In this document: positions 1 through 10,689 of the stretch, one piece after another
Layout: every line of letters begins with the position of its first letter
Position numbering within the stretch: the stretch's first letter is position 1
From: Stictocephala bisonia
Taxonomy: Eukaryota > Arthropoda > Insecta > Hemiptera > Membracidae
NCBI GenBank assembly: GCA_035578905.1
Contig: JAQJVL010000321.1
Span: 642,357 to 706,356 of the forward strand
DNA length: 64,000 bases
Direction: 5' to 3'
Notes under the pieces: model-generated
The model's database searches: none
Told to the model about the DNA's origin: nothing
Seen by the model: only the letters and a program-made list of their open reading frames with translations
Translations under genes and position numbers: made by a program

Positions 1-467
1 ATGAGCGCAGCACCGTCTTCTGCCTTTACACACATGTAAAACGGAAATATCCTAGGTCTGTCACACCACCCAAGCACATTGTTTTCATCACTTATCGTTA
101 TTTTTCTTTGTTTTCTAGTTTTCAATTATTTTCAGGTAGTTATTATTGCATCATTAATGACAGGTACTGTTAAAAGTTTCAACTAAAATTTTGAAAATAA
201 ATTTTGCCCATCCAATATTGCTTATTAGATTTTCCTTAATGATGTCACACTTTGGTGTTACATTTCTTAGATTTAGACTCATGAACAGTCATTAACAAAA
301 GTAATTTTGAATGTCAGTTATTTTGACCATTTTTAAAACCATATTTTACTTTTTATAAATGAAGAATGAAATTTAAAAAGTGTTAATACTGTGGGAGTTA
401 AATATTTATATAGTTAATAAAACTGAATAAATAATTAAAAATGTAATTTATTTATCAACTTTTCCAG
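1..467. other. Intron or flank upstream of the first visible LSm2 exon
   Basis: AT-rich sequence with no recognisable coding exon. It ends in a pyrimidine-rich stretch and AG at 466-467, the splice acceptor of the exon at 468. The N-terminal exon of LSm2, which should encode the start of the Sm fold, is not visible here and must lie left of the window. Confidence 0.6.
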
Positions 468-558
468 TATTTGCGGCACACTCCACTCAGTTGACCAATA
501 TCTCAACATCAAGTTGACAGATATCAGCGTTACAGATCCCGACAAATACCCACACATG
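468..558 (+). CDS. LSm2: LSm2 (U6 snRNA-associated Sm-like protein), internal exon
   Basis: LSm2 is one of seven Sm-like proteins that form the LSm2-8 ring on the U6 snRNA 3' end (nuclear splicing) and the LSm1-7 ring that promotes mRNA decapping in the cytoplasm. The exon starts after AG at 466-467 with one base of a split codon, then reads ICGTLHSVDQYLNIKLTDIS and continues to KYPHM. This is the conserved Sm1 core, including the D-x-x-L-N Sm motif (DQYLN), and nearly matches animal LSm2 residue for residue. It ends in ATG followed by the donor GTAAGT, phase 0. The next exon continues exactly where the family sequence does. The identification rests on near-identity to a highly conserved family; exon edges rest on consensus splice sites. 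Confidence 0.95.
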
Positions 559-1329
559 GTAAGTTTAACATTGAGTTAATTATAAACAATAAGAAAATAG
601 TGGGAAGGCCATTGTGGGGTCTTTTATGAATTAAGTTTAGATGATCCAAGTCTCTTGAAATACTGAAATACTTGAAATTATAGTTTTATGAGGTTAAACT
701 AAGCTCAGTTTTATACGTCTTCAAGTGCTAAATCACTTTGTGCATATAGGAGTATTGAAAAACTCGGTGAATCAAGCTCTTTATGAAACTTTTTGATACT
801 CAATTCAATTGAGTTTGAAGATAAATATGAGTGGACAATTCGGCCTCAGTACTTAGATTAATTTCTCCCTCTCAGTTGTCCACTACTTAACGAACAAAGT
901 TCATACAGAATAAATACTTCAAAATCGGGTTTCAAACTAAAGATATTTTTCTCCCAAATCTGAGTGTACTTGGGGGGTCTACTGCCTAAAAATCAAAACG
1001 ATAATATATTTAGGGAAAGTTACCTTTCAAAACATACTTGAGTGGGGTGTGGAATTATAAGTATGTTTTGAATCCTAATATTTAATTATCAAAATAATTA
1101 TATAACACAGCTTCAAAAAGCAAATATTTAGTGAAAACTATTTTTTTACCTAATATTCTTAAGTAGGATACTAACTTAAAAGTATGTTTTTTTAGAATCT
1201 TGCTATACTTTCAGATTTTGAAAAATAAAAATAATTTGTTACATTGTCCCAAATATGTATAATGTTAATAAAAAACACTCCCATGCTCCCCCTCCCCCCC
1301 AAAAAAAACAAGTTTACAACCCCAAGTTC
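559..1329 (+). other. LSm2 intron, AT-rich, nothing recognised
   Basis: Starts with the donor GTAAGT. No coding potential, terminal repeats or RNA gene were recognised. A short mixed C/A homopolymer block lies near 1288-1310. Confidence 0.6.
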
Positions 1330-1845
1330 CTAGGAAAGAAGGCTGAGATTAAGTGAGGCTACAGGCAGCATTGAATCGCAAGGCCAAGCGCCAACATTCC
1401 CAAGTGATGTCAAGAGTTCCCTGGTCAGCATGTAAGCAAACTCCGTCATGAGGCCCTTGACTGAGATTTGGAAGCAACGGTAGGTTTGCTGTACTTCAAC
1501 GGTACATTCAGATTTTCTGGTTATGCTGTAGCCGAGATCAAAAAGTATAAAGAGTTCATTTGCGAGGTTGTATGCCTAGCTTCCCATGAGGCCAAAGGTA
1601 GAGATCTAAAAGCAGTGTTACTGGCAGTATCCTCTCGTGAGCTCAAAGACTTGAGATCCTCAAGCATGCTAGGGCAGCATTCCCTCGCCAGGGCGTAGGC
1701 CGAGATCTCCGATTGGGACAAGGGCCAAGATTTACAAGCACACAGTATCCACTCACGAGTGGAGAGGCTGAGCTTTCCTGTGTAATTGAAGGTCAAGATC
1801 CTTGAGTGAAGCTACAGGCAGAATTGTCTTATGAGGCAGAAAAAC
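1330..1845. repeat. Degenerate tandem repeat, unit about 70 bp
   Basis: Related phrases recur roughly every 65-75 bases: 'gaggccaaggt' or 'gaggctacaggcag', then 'gagatctaaa' or 'gagatttgg', then 'gcagcatt' or 'gcagtatcctctcgtgag'. Copies diverge strongly, so the exact unit and copy number are uncertain. Short open frames exist on both strands (76 codons plus, 91 codons minus), as expected from repetitive GC-richer DNA; neither resembles a known protein. It lies in the LSm2 intron. Confidence 0.5.
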
Positions 1846-2330
1846 ATCTCTTGTGAATAAGATGTTTTTCTGAGCATAGCCCCCAATAAGCAAAGTTAGT
1901 TATATTAAATAATTACTAAAAACTTTCTAAATATTTAACATTTTATCATAATATGATGCGTTAATGATAACAGTGTTAAAGCTTTCAACAGTTTAAAATT
2001 ATCTTTCTATCTTCGATATTCTCGAATAAACTAAATTACATCACTGTTCATTTGTAATATCTTGATGAAACAAAAATGTATTTTATGATGTTTGAGTATG
2101 TAGGCCATAGATTTAAGTTAAAATCTTGGCATAATATTCTCTCATCACTTTAAAAAAAATTTTAACTTATTTACATATAATGGTTTTGATAATCAAATTA
2201 ACTATGTTTAAAGTTGATTATTTATATAAATGTTGTATGATAAGTATAATACCTCTTTATATAATGATAGTATACAATACGTTAAGACAGTTAACCAAGT
2301 AATTACTTCTAAAAAACTGGTACATTTGTA

Positions 2331-2852
2331 CAGTAAAATCCTGATTATCGAAATTGAGATTATCAGAAACAGCCTAAGGAAAAACAAACTTAAATGGAAA
2401 TCAATTATAACAATAAAATTGTATAAAAATTAATACTACTCACATTATTTCTTATGTTTGTATTATTTTATAACAATAATATATATTAAATAATACCATA
2501 TACATTTACTATATTGTGAAATAATAATAACGCAATAAACAACAATCGCCATAAGACTAGAATTCAGTAACATTGTTTTGTAAACAAGCGTCGTGGCAGA
2601 AAAATGCAGAGTGGATGTGAGTCATGGCCCACTGCCCTACTCCTACCTGCTATTGAAGAAGCTTTTAAAACCTTTGTATAGTTACGTGATCTGTAGTGTG
2701 TAATTTAGTTTTTAATTAAATAATATGTTTTTAAATTAATAATATAATATACATTTATTTCTTGCTTAGAACGTCAAACTAACGTAACCTTGGATTATAG
2801 GAAACATCCGTAATCGGAAACGGGTCTAGCCCCAATAACCTAGGTTCTACTG
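2331..2852. mobile_element. pogo/Tigger-type MITE with TA target duplication
   Basis: The left end reads CAGTAAAATCCTGATTATCG and the right end, reverse-complemented, starts CAGTAGAACCTAGGTTATTG. Both termini carry the CAGT(A)..CCT..TTAT pattern typical of pogo/Tigger terminal repeats. The element is bounded by TA at 2329-2330 and 2853-2854, the expected target duplication. The 522-bp interior has no convincing transposase, so this is a non-autonomous derivative. Confidence 0.7.
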
Positions 2853-2854
2853 TA

Positions 2855-3380
2855 TTTATAATTTTATAGGAAGCAGTTTGTTAAAATTGTTAACAAACTG
2901 ATTAAGGAAACATGTATTTCCTGTATTTTATTAATTACTATTATTTATGCCCAAGGAATATCGCCTTGCATCTCATATGACTTGTTAAGATTATGTTTCT
3001 TTGCTATGTTCTGGGTTCTTTATTATCGCAGCTTGCAGGTTGATTGTGAGAAATGTTCCAGTTATAGTAGCAGGTAATCCCTTAGCTTAGTGGATATTCA
3101 ACTGAACTATACTAGTACTGCACACAAAAACATGACAAACTACTGTTAACTCTGGTTACTAGGTGCGTTGTTCTAATTTTTGTACTGCCCACAATGGGTT
3201 GAACTTATAACATAAATACATCTAAGTTATAGTAGTTGATTTCACAGGTGATCTAAGAAAATTCTATCTGTGACGTAATGTATGAAGCCAACATTTATTA
3301 ATTGCTATTTATTGGTGGGTTCAATGATAATATATTTTAAAATGTTCAAATCATTTGATATCACACTTAATAAAACTACC
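2855..3380. other. Intronic spacer, nothing recognised
   Basis: AT-rich intron sequence between two DNA transposons. No coding, repeat or RNA signal was recognised. Confidence 0.5.
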
Positions 3381-4810
3381 GGGTGTTTCAAAATGAATAG
3401 CGAGGTTTTAGTGTGTTATAATATTTATTACATCAAACTTACAGCCACAGAATAATCAATTAGGAGAAACTCAAACAGTTTTGTTTGTTGCATAATGCGG
3501 AATGTATTATCTTCTTCTGCAGCCATCCGATAGAAGCGCTAGGAAGCAAAGATGCGACTAAAGAACAAAAGCATTTTGTGTTTTACAGTTTTGCCAAGAC
3601 GAATCATTTGTTACTGTGGCAACGTGCGTTCCCGGATTAATTTTCGTTGAGATCCGAACCAGGTGAAAACCAATATTCGAAATGGTATCATCAGTTTGAA
3701 GACACGTGGCTTGCCTTTGTAAAAGGCAAGAGTACGGGAACACCAAGAACTAGTGAGAGAGCGTTGAGCAAGTGCGTAATTTCGTACACTCGGCGTACCC
3801 TATAAATAAAAAAAAAAAAAATGAAATCCGGATCGAGAAGCGTCGTGATTATCAATTCCTTAACCGACATGTTTGTGAGAGTTTTTGCGGCGAACGCTTG
3901 CAACTACGTTCCTTATCGTTCTTCAGTTGTTACAGGCTCTGAAGCTCCCCCCCCCCCACCCCCCTACTGACCCAAAGTTTTAACGTGCCCAACTTTGCTA
4001 ACGACATGTTTTGAATGACAATGAAAAATTTTCTGGATCTTGTCGTACTCAGTGATGAATCGACCTTACCACCTTAGTGGTCAAGTAAACACCCCCATAA
4101 TGTTCGTATTTTGGGTTCAGAAAATCCCCGCATGATGGAACAAGTTGCAACGAGACTCCCCTAAAATTGAATGTTTTTTTGTGCCATATACCTGACAGAA
4201 AGTTTATGATCCTTTTCTTTTTTGGTGAAGCAACTGTAACTGGTCCCTCTTAACTGGAGGGAGTATCCTCTGCAATCGTACTCCCCTACAGCTATGGCTC
4301 TCCCACAACTGACACAGGATGACCCAAGAACTTCGTTCTTTCACAAGATGGTGCTCCGCCCACTGGCATAACTAGGGTACGCGATTGGCTTAAACTCACA
4401 GTACCCGACCGCTGATTGGCCATAAGGGGCCAAATGATGGCGCTTTTATCCATGGCCAACCACGGACCCACACCGACCTAACGCCGTGTGATTTCTATCT
4501 TGGGGTTTCTTAAGATCCGAGTGCATGTGCCTCCAATGCCATCCAACCTTCCCGAATTAAGGAACAGAGATGAAACATACTGTTGCGCGCAATTACTAAT
4601 GAACACTAAGCCACGTTTGGGAAGAACTCCGCAAATCGTCTTGACGTGTGCCGAGTAACACGAATGTGCTCACATTGAACACTTGTAGGTCTATTATGTA
4701 AAACTGTTTTGATTTCCTCATTTGTTTGATATTATCACATTGTGGCTGAAGTATGATGTAAATAAATAATTATAACACTTTAAAACCCCGCTATTCATTT
4801 TGAAACACCC
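3381..4810 (+). mobile_element. Degenerate Tc1/mariner-superfamily transposon with long terminal inverted repeats
   Basis: The left end (GGGTGTTTCAAAATGAATAG) and the right end (TGAAACACCC preceded by CTATTCATTT) are inverted copies. The inverted match continues inward for about 110 bp with divergence. A TA lies just outside each end, with two extra C bases on the left. The interior reads on the plus strand as a decayed transposase: a VLSDEST catalytic-aspartate region near 4045, a VRILGSENP block near 4110, and a decayed SPDLxPxDFFLWGF-like block near 4480-4510. Stops and frameshifts throughout make it inactive. It sits in the LSm2 intron. Confidence 0.75.
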
Positions 4811-4839
4811 TAATATTGAATATAGGAATAGCTGAAGCT

Positions 4840-6180
4840 TTTATTTTGTGTGGTAACTGCCATGGACGCAAACAACATCACTCCTATGAGGGAAGCTCTT
4901 TTAGACAGCTGAAGGATGATCTGCCAAATGGCTCTTGCTCGAATTTATTTCACACCTATCACTGACATCTCAATCACAAAATTTAGAACATTTATTTATG
5001 CAGATAATATTACTTTACCTTAACAACACAAGGACTTCTGAGCTTCTGAAGAAACATTCACAAGTGATCTTGCAGCCCTCGAAGTATATTTTAGAACTTG
5101 GAAGATAAATCCTAACCTATCAAAACCCTAAGTGGCTCGCTTCCACCTAAGTAACCAACTAGCTAATCTTTTTAAATGGTGTAAAACTCCATAAAAATGA
5201 CGATACACAGTACCTGGGAGTAACGTTAGATCGATCACGATACACAGTACCTGGGAGTAACGTTAGATCGATCACTGACATTTAAAGGCCATTAAAAAAA
5301 AAACAGCAGCTAAAATTAAAACCAGGGTAAATTTACTGCATCATATTGCTGGAACAACTTAAGGAGTCAATGCACAGATCCTGCACCACTGCTTTGTCAC
5401 TGGTCTATTAAGCTACTGATAACAGTGCTCCTGTATGGCTTAATAGCCTATCTATATAATACAGGGATTGATATTCAACTTATAGGGCCATAAAAGCTAT
5501 AAGTGGCACTCTCATCGCAACTTCACTTCCTTGGACTCGATGTTGTACATTATAGCTTCTCCAGAGATAAGACTTCAGGAGGGACAACTGTCTTCAGGAG
5601 GCAAAAGATCTTGAATGCCTTGCACCTCCTCATTACACAGGATCTCCCACGTCGCTTAAAATATCGAAACCCACCTCTACCTCTTGCTTTCCAGTTGAGC
5701 ACTTCAAATTTCTCACCCAATAATAGCTGAGTCATAGTATGGAGCAGTTTTGACGGACGAAATAAGTTACTTATGAACGATCTGTCAATACCTGTAGGTG
5801 GGATGAACTTCCCTTGTAGGGAATGGACATTGTTGAATCGGTTCTGAACTGGTGTGGGCATATGTAATTATTAGAAAAATATAACTGGGAATTTACACAA
5901 GTCATGTGATTGCAGGAAGTTCACAAAACTTAGTCACATAGTTACTTAGTGCACCTTGTGCTTTTTTATGGAGGGATTAGCCAGCACAACAGAATCAGTG
6001 AGGCAGGTCTTTAATGGCTTGAGGAATTAGATTAAGCTTTGTGACAGGAGATTATTTTTACTAATAAACAACATGACTTTTGGATCTCTGGCTAGTTATA
6101 TATTTCTGCTTTTCTTTTTAATTTGATAAATGGTAACTGACTACAAACCATATGCTGTAGTATATCTATAAAACTGAGAC
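4840..6180 (+). mobile_element. Degenerate non-LTR retrotransposon (LINE), 3' part of the reverse transcriptase
   Basis: Broken plus-strand reading matches the same LINE family as the copy at 53965-55390: a QLKDG block, FIYADN (motif C with the second Asp lost) near 4990, and the YLGVTLDRS region near 5215. The C-terminal zinc-finger-like region, around TLLNRF and SCDC, lies at 5830-5950. The 3' end (5826-6170) aligns with 44650-45020. Many stops make it a dead 5'-truncated copy. A 37-bp stretch of the YLGVTLDRS region is tandemly duplicated near 5201-5275. The clade (jockey-like) is inferred only from the RT motifs. Confidence 0.75.
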
Positions 6181-6274
6181 TTCCCATCACTAATAGTACG
6201 AGTGAAAAGAGGAGCACTAAAATGGAAACACATTTTAGGATGGATCAACAATCCTAGTTTATACAACTACTAGA

Positions 6275-6575
6275 GCGAGGACACTACTAGAGAAGTCTGG
6301 GGTGTCCATGTCGGATGGTAGTCATTGTCTGGATGTTGTGAAGGGGCGAGATTTGAGTATTAGGCTTGTCAATTAGCTGAAATCAGACAACTACTACATG
6401 GTTCGGATTCCACATAAAACTGTAGGTTCCTTAGTTGCCAGGTGGCTATTGGGCTATTAATAAATGGCCCTTTCTGAGGAACAGTTGAACTCAGTTAGTA
6501 ACCAGACTACACACACAGATCATCCACACTCATATAATCATTCATTAAGTATTTACCTTAAAATACGCAAAAAAA
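6275..6575 (+). mobile_element. SINE copy (family A), truncated at the 5' end
   Basis: Shares long blocks with the copies at 19541-19992, 21507-21682, 25610-25960 and 39340-39550. Blocks include GACACTACTAGAGAAGTCTG, the T-arm-like GGTTCGGATTCCAC, CTATTGGGCTATTAATAAAT and CCTTTCTGAGGAACAGT. The last intact part is CCTTAAAATACGC, the family 3' motif. It lies in the LSm2 intron. Confidence 0.75.
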
Positions 6576-6740
6576 TTGTGTTGTCATTTCGCACGTAAAA
6601 ATTTTACAATTTTCATCTTAGTTTAGTTTACTTAAACTATTCTGTTATGTAAATTCATTCGTTGACTGATACAGATATGTTTGTGCAATATTTATTGATA
6701 AGTTTTATTCATTAATGACCAGATGCAATTTGTTGTGCAG

Positions 6741-6866
6741 TTATCAGTGAAGAATTGTTTCATCCGTGGATCAGTGGTGCGTTATGTGCAGCTTCCTGCT
6801 GATGAAGTGGACACCCAGCTCTTGCAAGATGCTGCCAGGAAAGAAGCAGCTGTACCCTCTAGATAG
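6741..6866 (+). CDS. LSm2: LSm2, terminal coding exon
   Basis: Follows a TTGTGCAG acceptor at 6733-6740. It encodes 41 residues starting LSVKNCFIRGSVVRYVQLP and ending QDAARKEAAVPSR before TAG at 6864-6866. The IRGxxVRYV signature is the Sm2 motif, which builds strands 4-5 and contacts RNA and the neighbouring subunit. The frame joins the exon at 468-558 with no gap (phase 0; HM then LSVKN as in animal LSm2). The C-terminal tail is slightly shorter than in vertebrates. No canonical AATAAA was seen before the Tigger-like element begins 160 bp downstream, so the poly(A) site may lie in or beyond that insertion. Confidence 0.96.
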   Translation, partial: LSVKNCFIRGSVVRYVQLPADEVDTQLLQDAARKEAAVPSR

Positions 6867-7025
6867 ATTTAAGATCCACATTTTACCTTGTAAATATATT
6901 TTTTAATTTACTTAGTGATTATTATTACTGTACTCATTTCCTTTCCAGGACAATTTGAGGAAAACTGTTAGTTGATATTTATAATCGAGTCTGAAAAGTT
7001 GTTGAGTTAATTAAGAATAAGAATA

Positions 7026-9758
7026 CAGTCAAACCTCGATTTGGAGCCGGACAGAACAAATTTTTTATATCAAGTATTTTGTAAATAATGAAGGTTTCGT
7101 TTATATTGAGGTTAATTGTAACAATTTCGCTACATCGAGGTTCACCGAGAGACCATCGCTCTGGTTTGTGTTAAAACGATGTAAATGTAGCAGTACTGTA
7201 TACAGTAACTAAATTTGTGGAAAACGAATAAAAATGCATTTTATTTAAAATAATGAAACTTTATTTTTATTTTTGTTGTTCACACACACATTTTTTAATA
7301 CACACAAAAAAATGAAAAGGAAACTTGATCATCACAAAACATAAAAATCTTACGCACCATGAAAATAAATAAACTTATTATTATAGTTTCATAACACACC
7401 AATTCTTAAGAAAAATAAAAAAAAATAACAGTAAACTTGATCTTAACAAAACAAAAAAATCATAAACGCTACAGATGGAATAACAAAAACAGTAAAAATA
7501 AATACAGTACTAGTACTGTACAGAATTAGTAAACTAAAATTTTAAAAAATTTAAAGGTAAAATGGCCTAATTTACTATTTTGTGTTTTCAAATGGCAACA
7601 TTATTGTTGCTGTTTTCTTTCTGCCTGTTAGATTAGAGAAAAAGTCAGTAATATTAGTCTGCTTACGTGAATGTTGAACGATGAAGATATCCAATGAGCA
7701 ATTCAATTCCAGATTTTATAGATTTTACCGACACTTTCACTCAAACCACCCAATTTTAAAGAAAAAACACTTTAAGAACACCAATGGCTTTCACGAGCCT
7801 CTTTTTAAATTCGGGTCTGGCATTACACGATGCAGGTTCATTGTCATCGTCATCGTCGGACAAAGCCACTTTTTTCGTCCGGAAACAGAGGTCACAGAAG
7901 AAAAAGATGTCAGCGTCCGTCAACTCCCCACAACAGCAGTCGTCATCAAAAGTAACAAGTCTTCGAACTCTGCATCCTTCTCTAGCTCTAATGCTTCTTT
8001 GACTTTGTTTCCCAACCCACCGTAGTGTCCGATTTCTTGTGTAGGAAGGATGGTCTGCATTGTCTTCCTTGAGTTTTGACAGTGAAATCCACCTCTGTCT
8101 CGGAAACAATTACAAATTGTAGTTTCCTGTATCTTTACCTCCACGCATTTTGTGATCATCCAACAAGCGTCCAAGACATTGATAAAGTAGGTAAACGGCT
8201 TTCCATGTCTCTGAGGAACTGTTGTAACGACCTCTTTTCTATAAATTTACTTTAAAAACGCCGGATAATGCCCTGGTCAAGCGGTGCAGTTTTTTGGAGG
8301 AAGATCCCTTGACCTTAATGTTACTCATCCTAGTAATATCTCCATGACCGTGCAGTACAATATAAATGAAATTATCTTCTTTTTCTATCATTTTCCATAA
8401 ATCTTTGTTAACCACTTTGAGCCATGCACTGAAAGCGAGTCAACAATTCATCCAAGCCTTATGTAATACGACCATGTAGTCCTGTAGGAAGTTCAATCAC
8501 CATTTTTAAAAACACACGTGGTTTGGTTCGCTTTTCCAATAACTAAAGGCATTTAATTTTTATGAGTCCCTGTGCATTTTACTCCCAGCATAAACGATTA
8601 AACGTGTTTACTATTTTTTTTCCACCATAGCATTTATCACCCTTAAATGACAATTTTTGTCCAGGTAAACATTTGAAAAACAATCCAGTTTTCATCAGCG
8701 TTATATATGTTTTACTGGTTCATATCCCACGTTAGCTCGGTATTTTATCTTCCACTCAGTACAAACACCGTCATCGACTTTTGCACTTCAAAACCGTACA
8801 CATTTCAAAAAGAATAAGGTTTCATTTCGATTTTTAAAGTTTTGCAAACCATCCAATGCTAGCTCGGAAGTTCTCGTGTCCCATGTCGAAAGCAAACTGT
8901 TGGCTATATTCTTGAAGTATAGGTCCACCTATTGCATATTTTTGCCTCGGCTTCTGCTTTCAATAACCATTTAAGACACACAGTCCTCTACGCTCCCTAC
9001 AGCTCACGAAGAAAGAATACACTGACTTTACTTTCGATTTAGAACACAGTACACTTCCGTCAACGACATCTCCTATCGATTTTTATAATCGTAGCTAAAG
9101 TGCTGGGCGGAATGCAAAATTCTTTCGCGATGTCCAATATATTTTTTCGTCGGATTGTCCTTCTCAACGCATTTGATAATTTTTTCGTTTACTCTCTAAC
9201 GCTTATAGCCAGCGCAGCTTTCTTTTGTTTATTGCCCGTCCATCGTCCTAACTAAACTAAATCTCACTAACTAAATCATCACTATGTAACTGTACATCGT
9301 CACTAATTTAACAGTAAATCCGTCACATAACTAACTACATGTAACCGAACCTTACCACAAACTGAATAAACTTGACAACAGGCCGAGTGGCTTGTGGCGA
9401 AGCTATCATGTCGAGACCAACGAATGTTTGTGTCCTTATAATTACCGTTTTGTGACTTTGTTGATACGTTCGTTAGAAACAAGGTGCAGTTGATGGAAAA
9501 AATTCCTATAAAGAGGTGAATTTCGCTACATAGAGTGTCTAAACAACAAAGAAATTTCACTATATCGAGGGTGATTTATTTTTTTCCAGGATGTACTAAA
9601 AAATTCGATATATCGAGGCTGTGAAGAATGCTTTATTCGTTAGTGTAAGAGGTGAAATTTACAATTATTCTATGGAGACTTCTATGGGATTTAAAAAAAT
9701 TTTGATTTTAAAGTCAAGTAATTCGTTGTATTGAGGTTCGTTATATTGAGTTTGACTG
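7026..9758 (-). mobile_element. Tigger/pogo-type DNA transposon, decayed
   Basis: Bounded by TA at 7024-7025 and 9759-9760. The left end is CAGTCAAACCTCGATTTGGA and the right end, reverse-complemented, CAGTCAAACTCAATATAACG. Further inverted matches include the CTACATCGAGG and TATATCGAGG phrases near both ends. The minus strand carries a decayed CENP-B/DDE_1-type transposase: an N-terminal helix-turn-helix region near 9070-9180 (EKIIKCVEK..), the catalytic NADETGLFFKCLPG block near 8650-8705, and a C-terminal TTICNCFR..GGF block near 8085-8135. Several stops make it inactive. It inserted just downstream of the LSm2 stop codon. Confidence 0.85.
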
Positions 9759-9760
9759 TA

Positions 9761-10245
9761 TATTTATTTTCTTTGAAAAAAAACATAAAATACATATAAT
9801 AAAACAATGTAACAAAAAAAGGGATTCATCTTAATTCTCATGTTAACAAAAGAAAACTTATAATACAATAACAAAATCATTCATAAATTAACGAATTTAC
9901 AAGAAAAAACTAAGGACCTCAAAAAAAACCTGTTTCGATGTTCCTACTTCATAATAAATCTTAATAATGCGCAAAAGCAAATAATATAATTTAAGATTTA
10001 AAATATCCACAATTCTTTCATTCAAAATAATAAACATCTATATAAAAACAGTAAAACGCTAAAACCTTAAACTCTAAATAAATTGCAAATAATGTAGTAA
10101 TGTTGTGTTACCAAGTCAAAATATAATAAATATAATAATAACCAAACCTAATATACATATAATAATAATGTGCAATTATTATTATATACATATTAATAAT
10201 AATTGCAATATAACTAATAATTTTGTTTTCTTTTTTATATTATTT
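9761..10245. other. AT-rich spacer, nothing recognised
   Basis: Highly AT-rich sequence with A-runs and simple ATA/TAA blocks. No gene or element boundaries are visible apart from the A-rich tail of the SINE that follows. Confidence 0.5.
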
Positions 10246-10411
10246 TTTTTCAAACCACTCGCCAGTCCACATGGGCCTGCAGGCCCAATAAAGTGTGTGA
10301 ACTTATTCAATGAGTGAAGTACCAACTGTTGGCTTAGTGGGGATTCGAACCTTGGATAATGCCCTCCGCAGCCCGAAGGCTTAGCCACTGAGCCACCACG
10401 CCGGCTAATAA
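10246..10411 (-). mobile_element. tRNA-derived SINE
   Basis: On the minus strand a tRNA-like head carries a perfect A box (TGGCTCAGTGG, plus-strand 10385-10395) and a perfect B box (GGTTCGAATCC, plus-strand 10341-10351). About 33 bases separate them, a normal polymerase III spacing. The 5' GCCGGCG does not pair with the sequence after the B box, so it is not a functional tRNA. The unit ends in an A-rich tail on the minus strand, as expected for a retroposed copy. Confidence 0.75.
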
Positions 10412-10689
10412 AACCCAATATTGAGGACTTAACATTTTAGTGTTTAAACGCTTACGTTCACAAGACGATAATGCTTATACAATAAACACCATCAGGAATA
10501 TAAGACAGTAAACTATCTCTCAACATTTTCTGAAAATATTTTATGTTAAAAGATCAAATCAACTCAAAAACCATAAACTACTAAAAAAAAAACTTTATTT
10601 TAATAGTTAATACACTGCACAATTGTATGTAAGTTACATCATTCAATGAATAACTGAAATTAATCATTATTTCATTTCATAAAATATAC
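10412..10689. other. AT-rich spacer
   Basis: No gene or element was recognised. It precedes the degenerate 3' end of the LINE at 10690. Confidence 0.4.

Noticed and set aside
5550..5861. 103-codon minus-strand frame
   Set aside because: Shadow of a decayed plus-strand LINE; no similarity of its own.
7681..8109. Overlapping 72-117-codon frames on both strands
   Set aside because: Inside the Tigger-like element; only the minus-strand frame with TTICNCFR..GGF relates to the transposase and it is part of that entry.
10337..10405. Possible tRNA gene on the minus strand
   Set aside because: Perfect A and B boxes, but the acceptor stem does not pair and an A-rich tail follows, so it is a SINE head.
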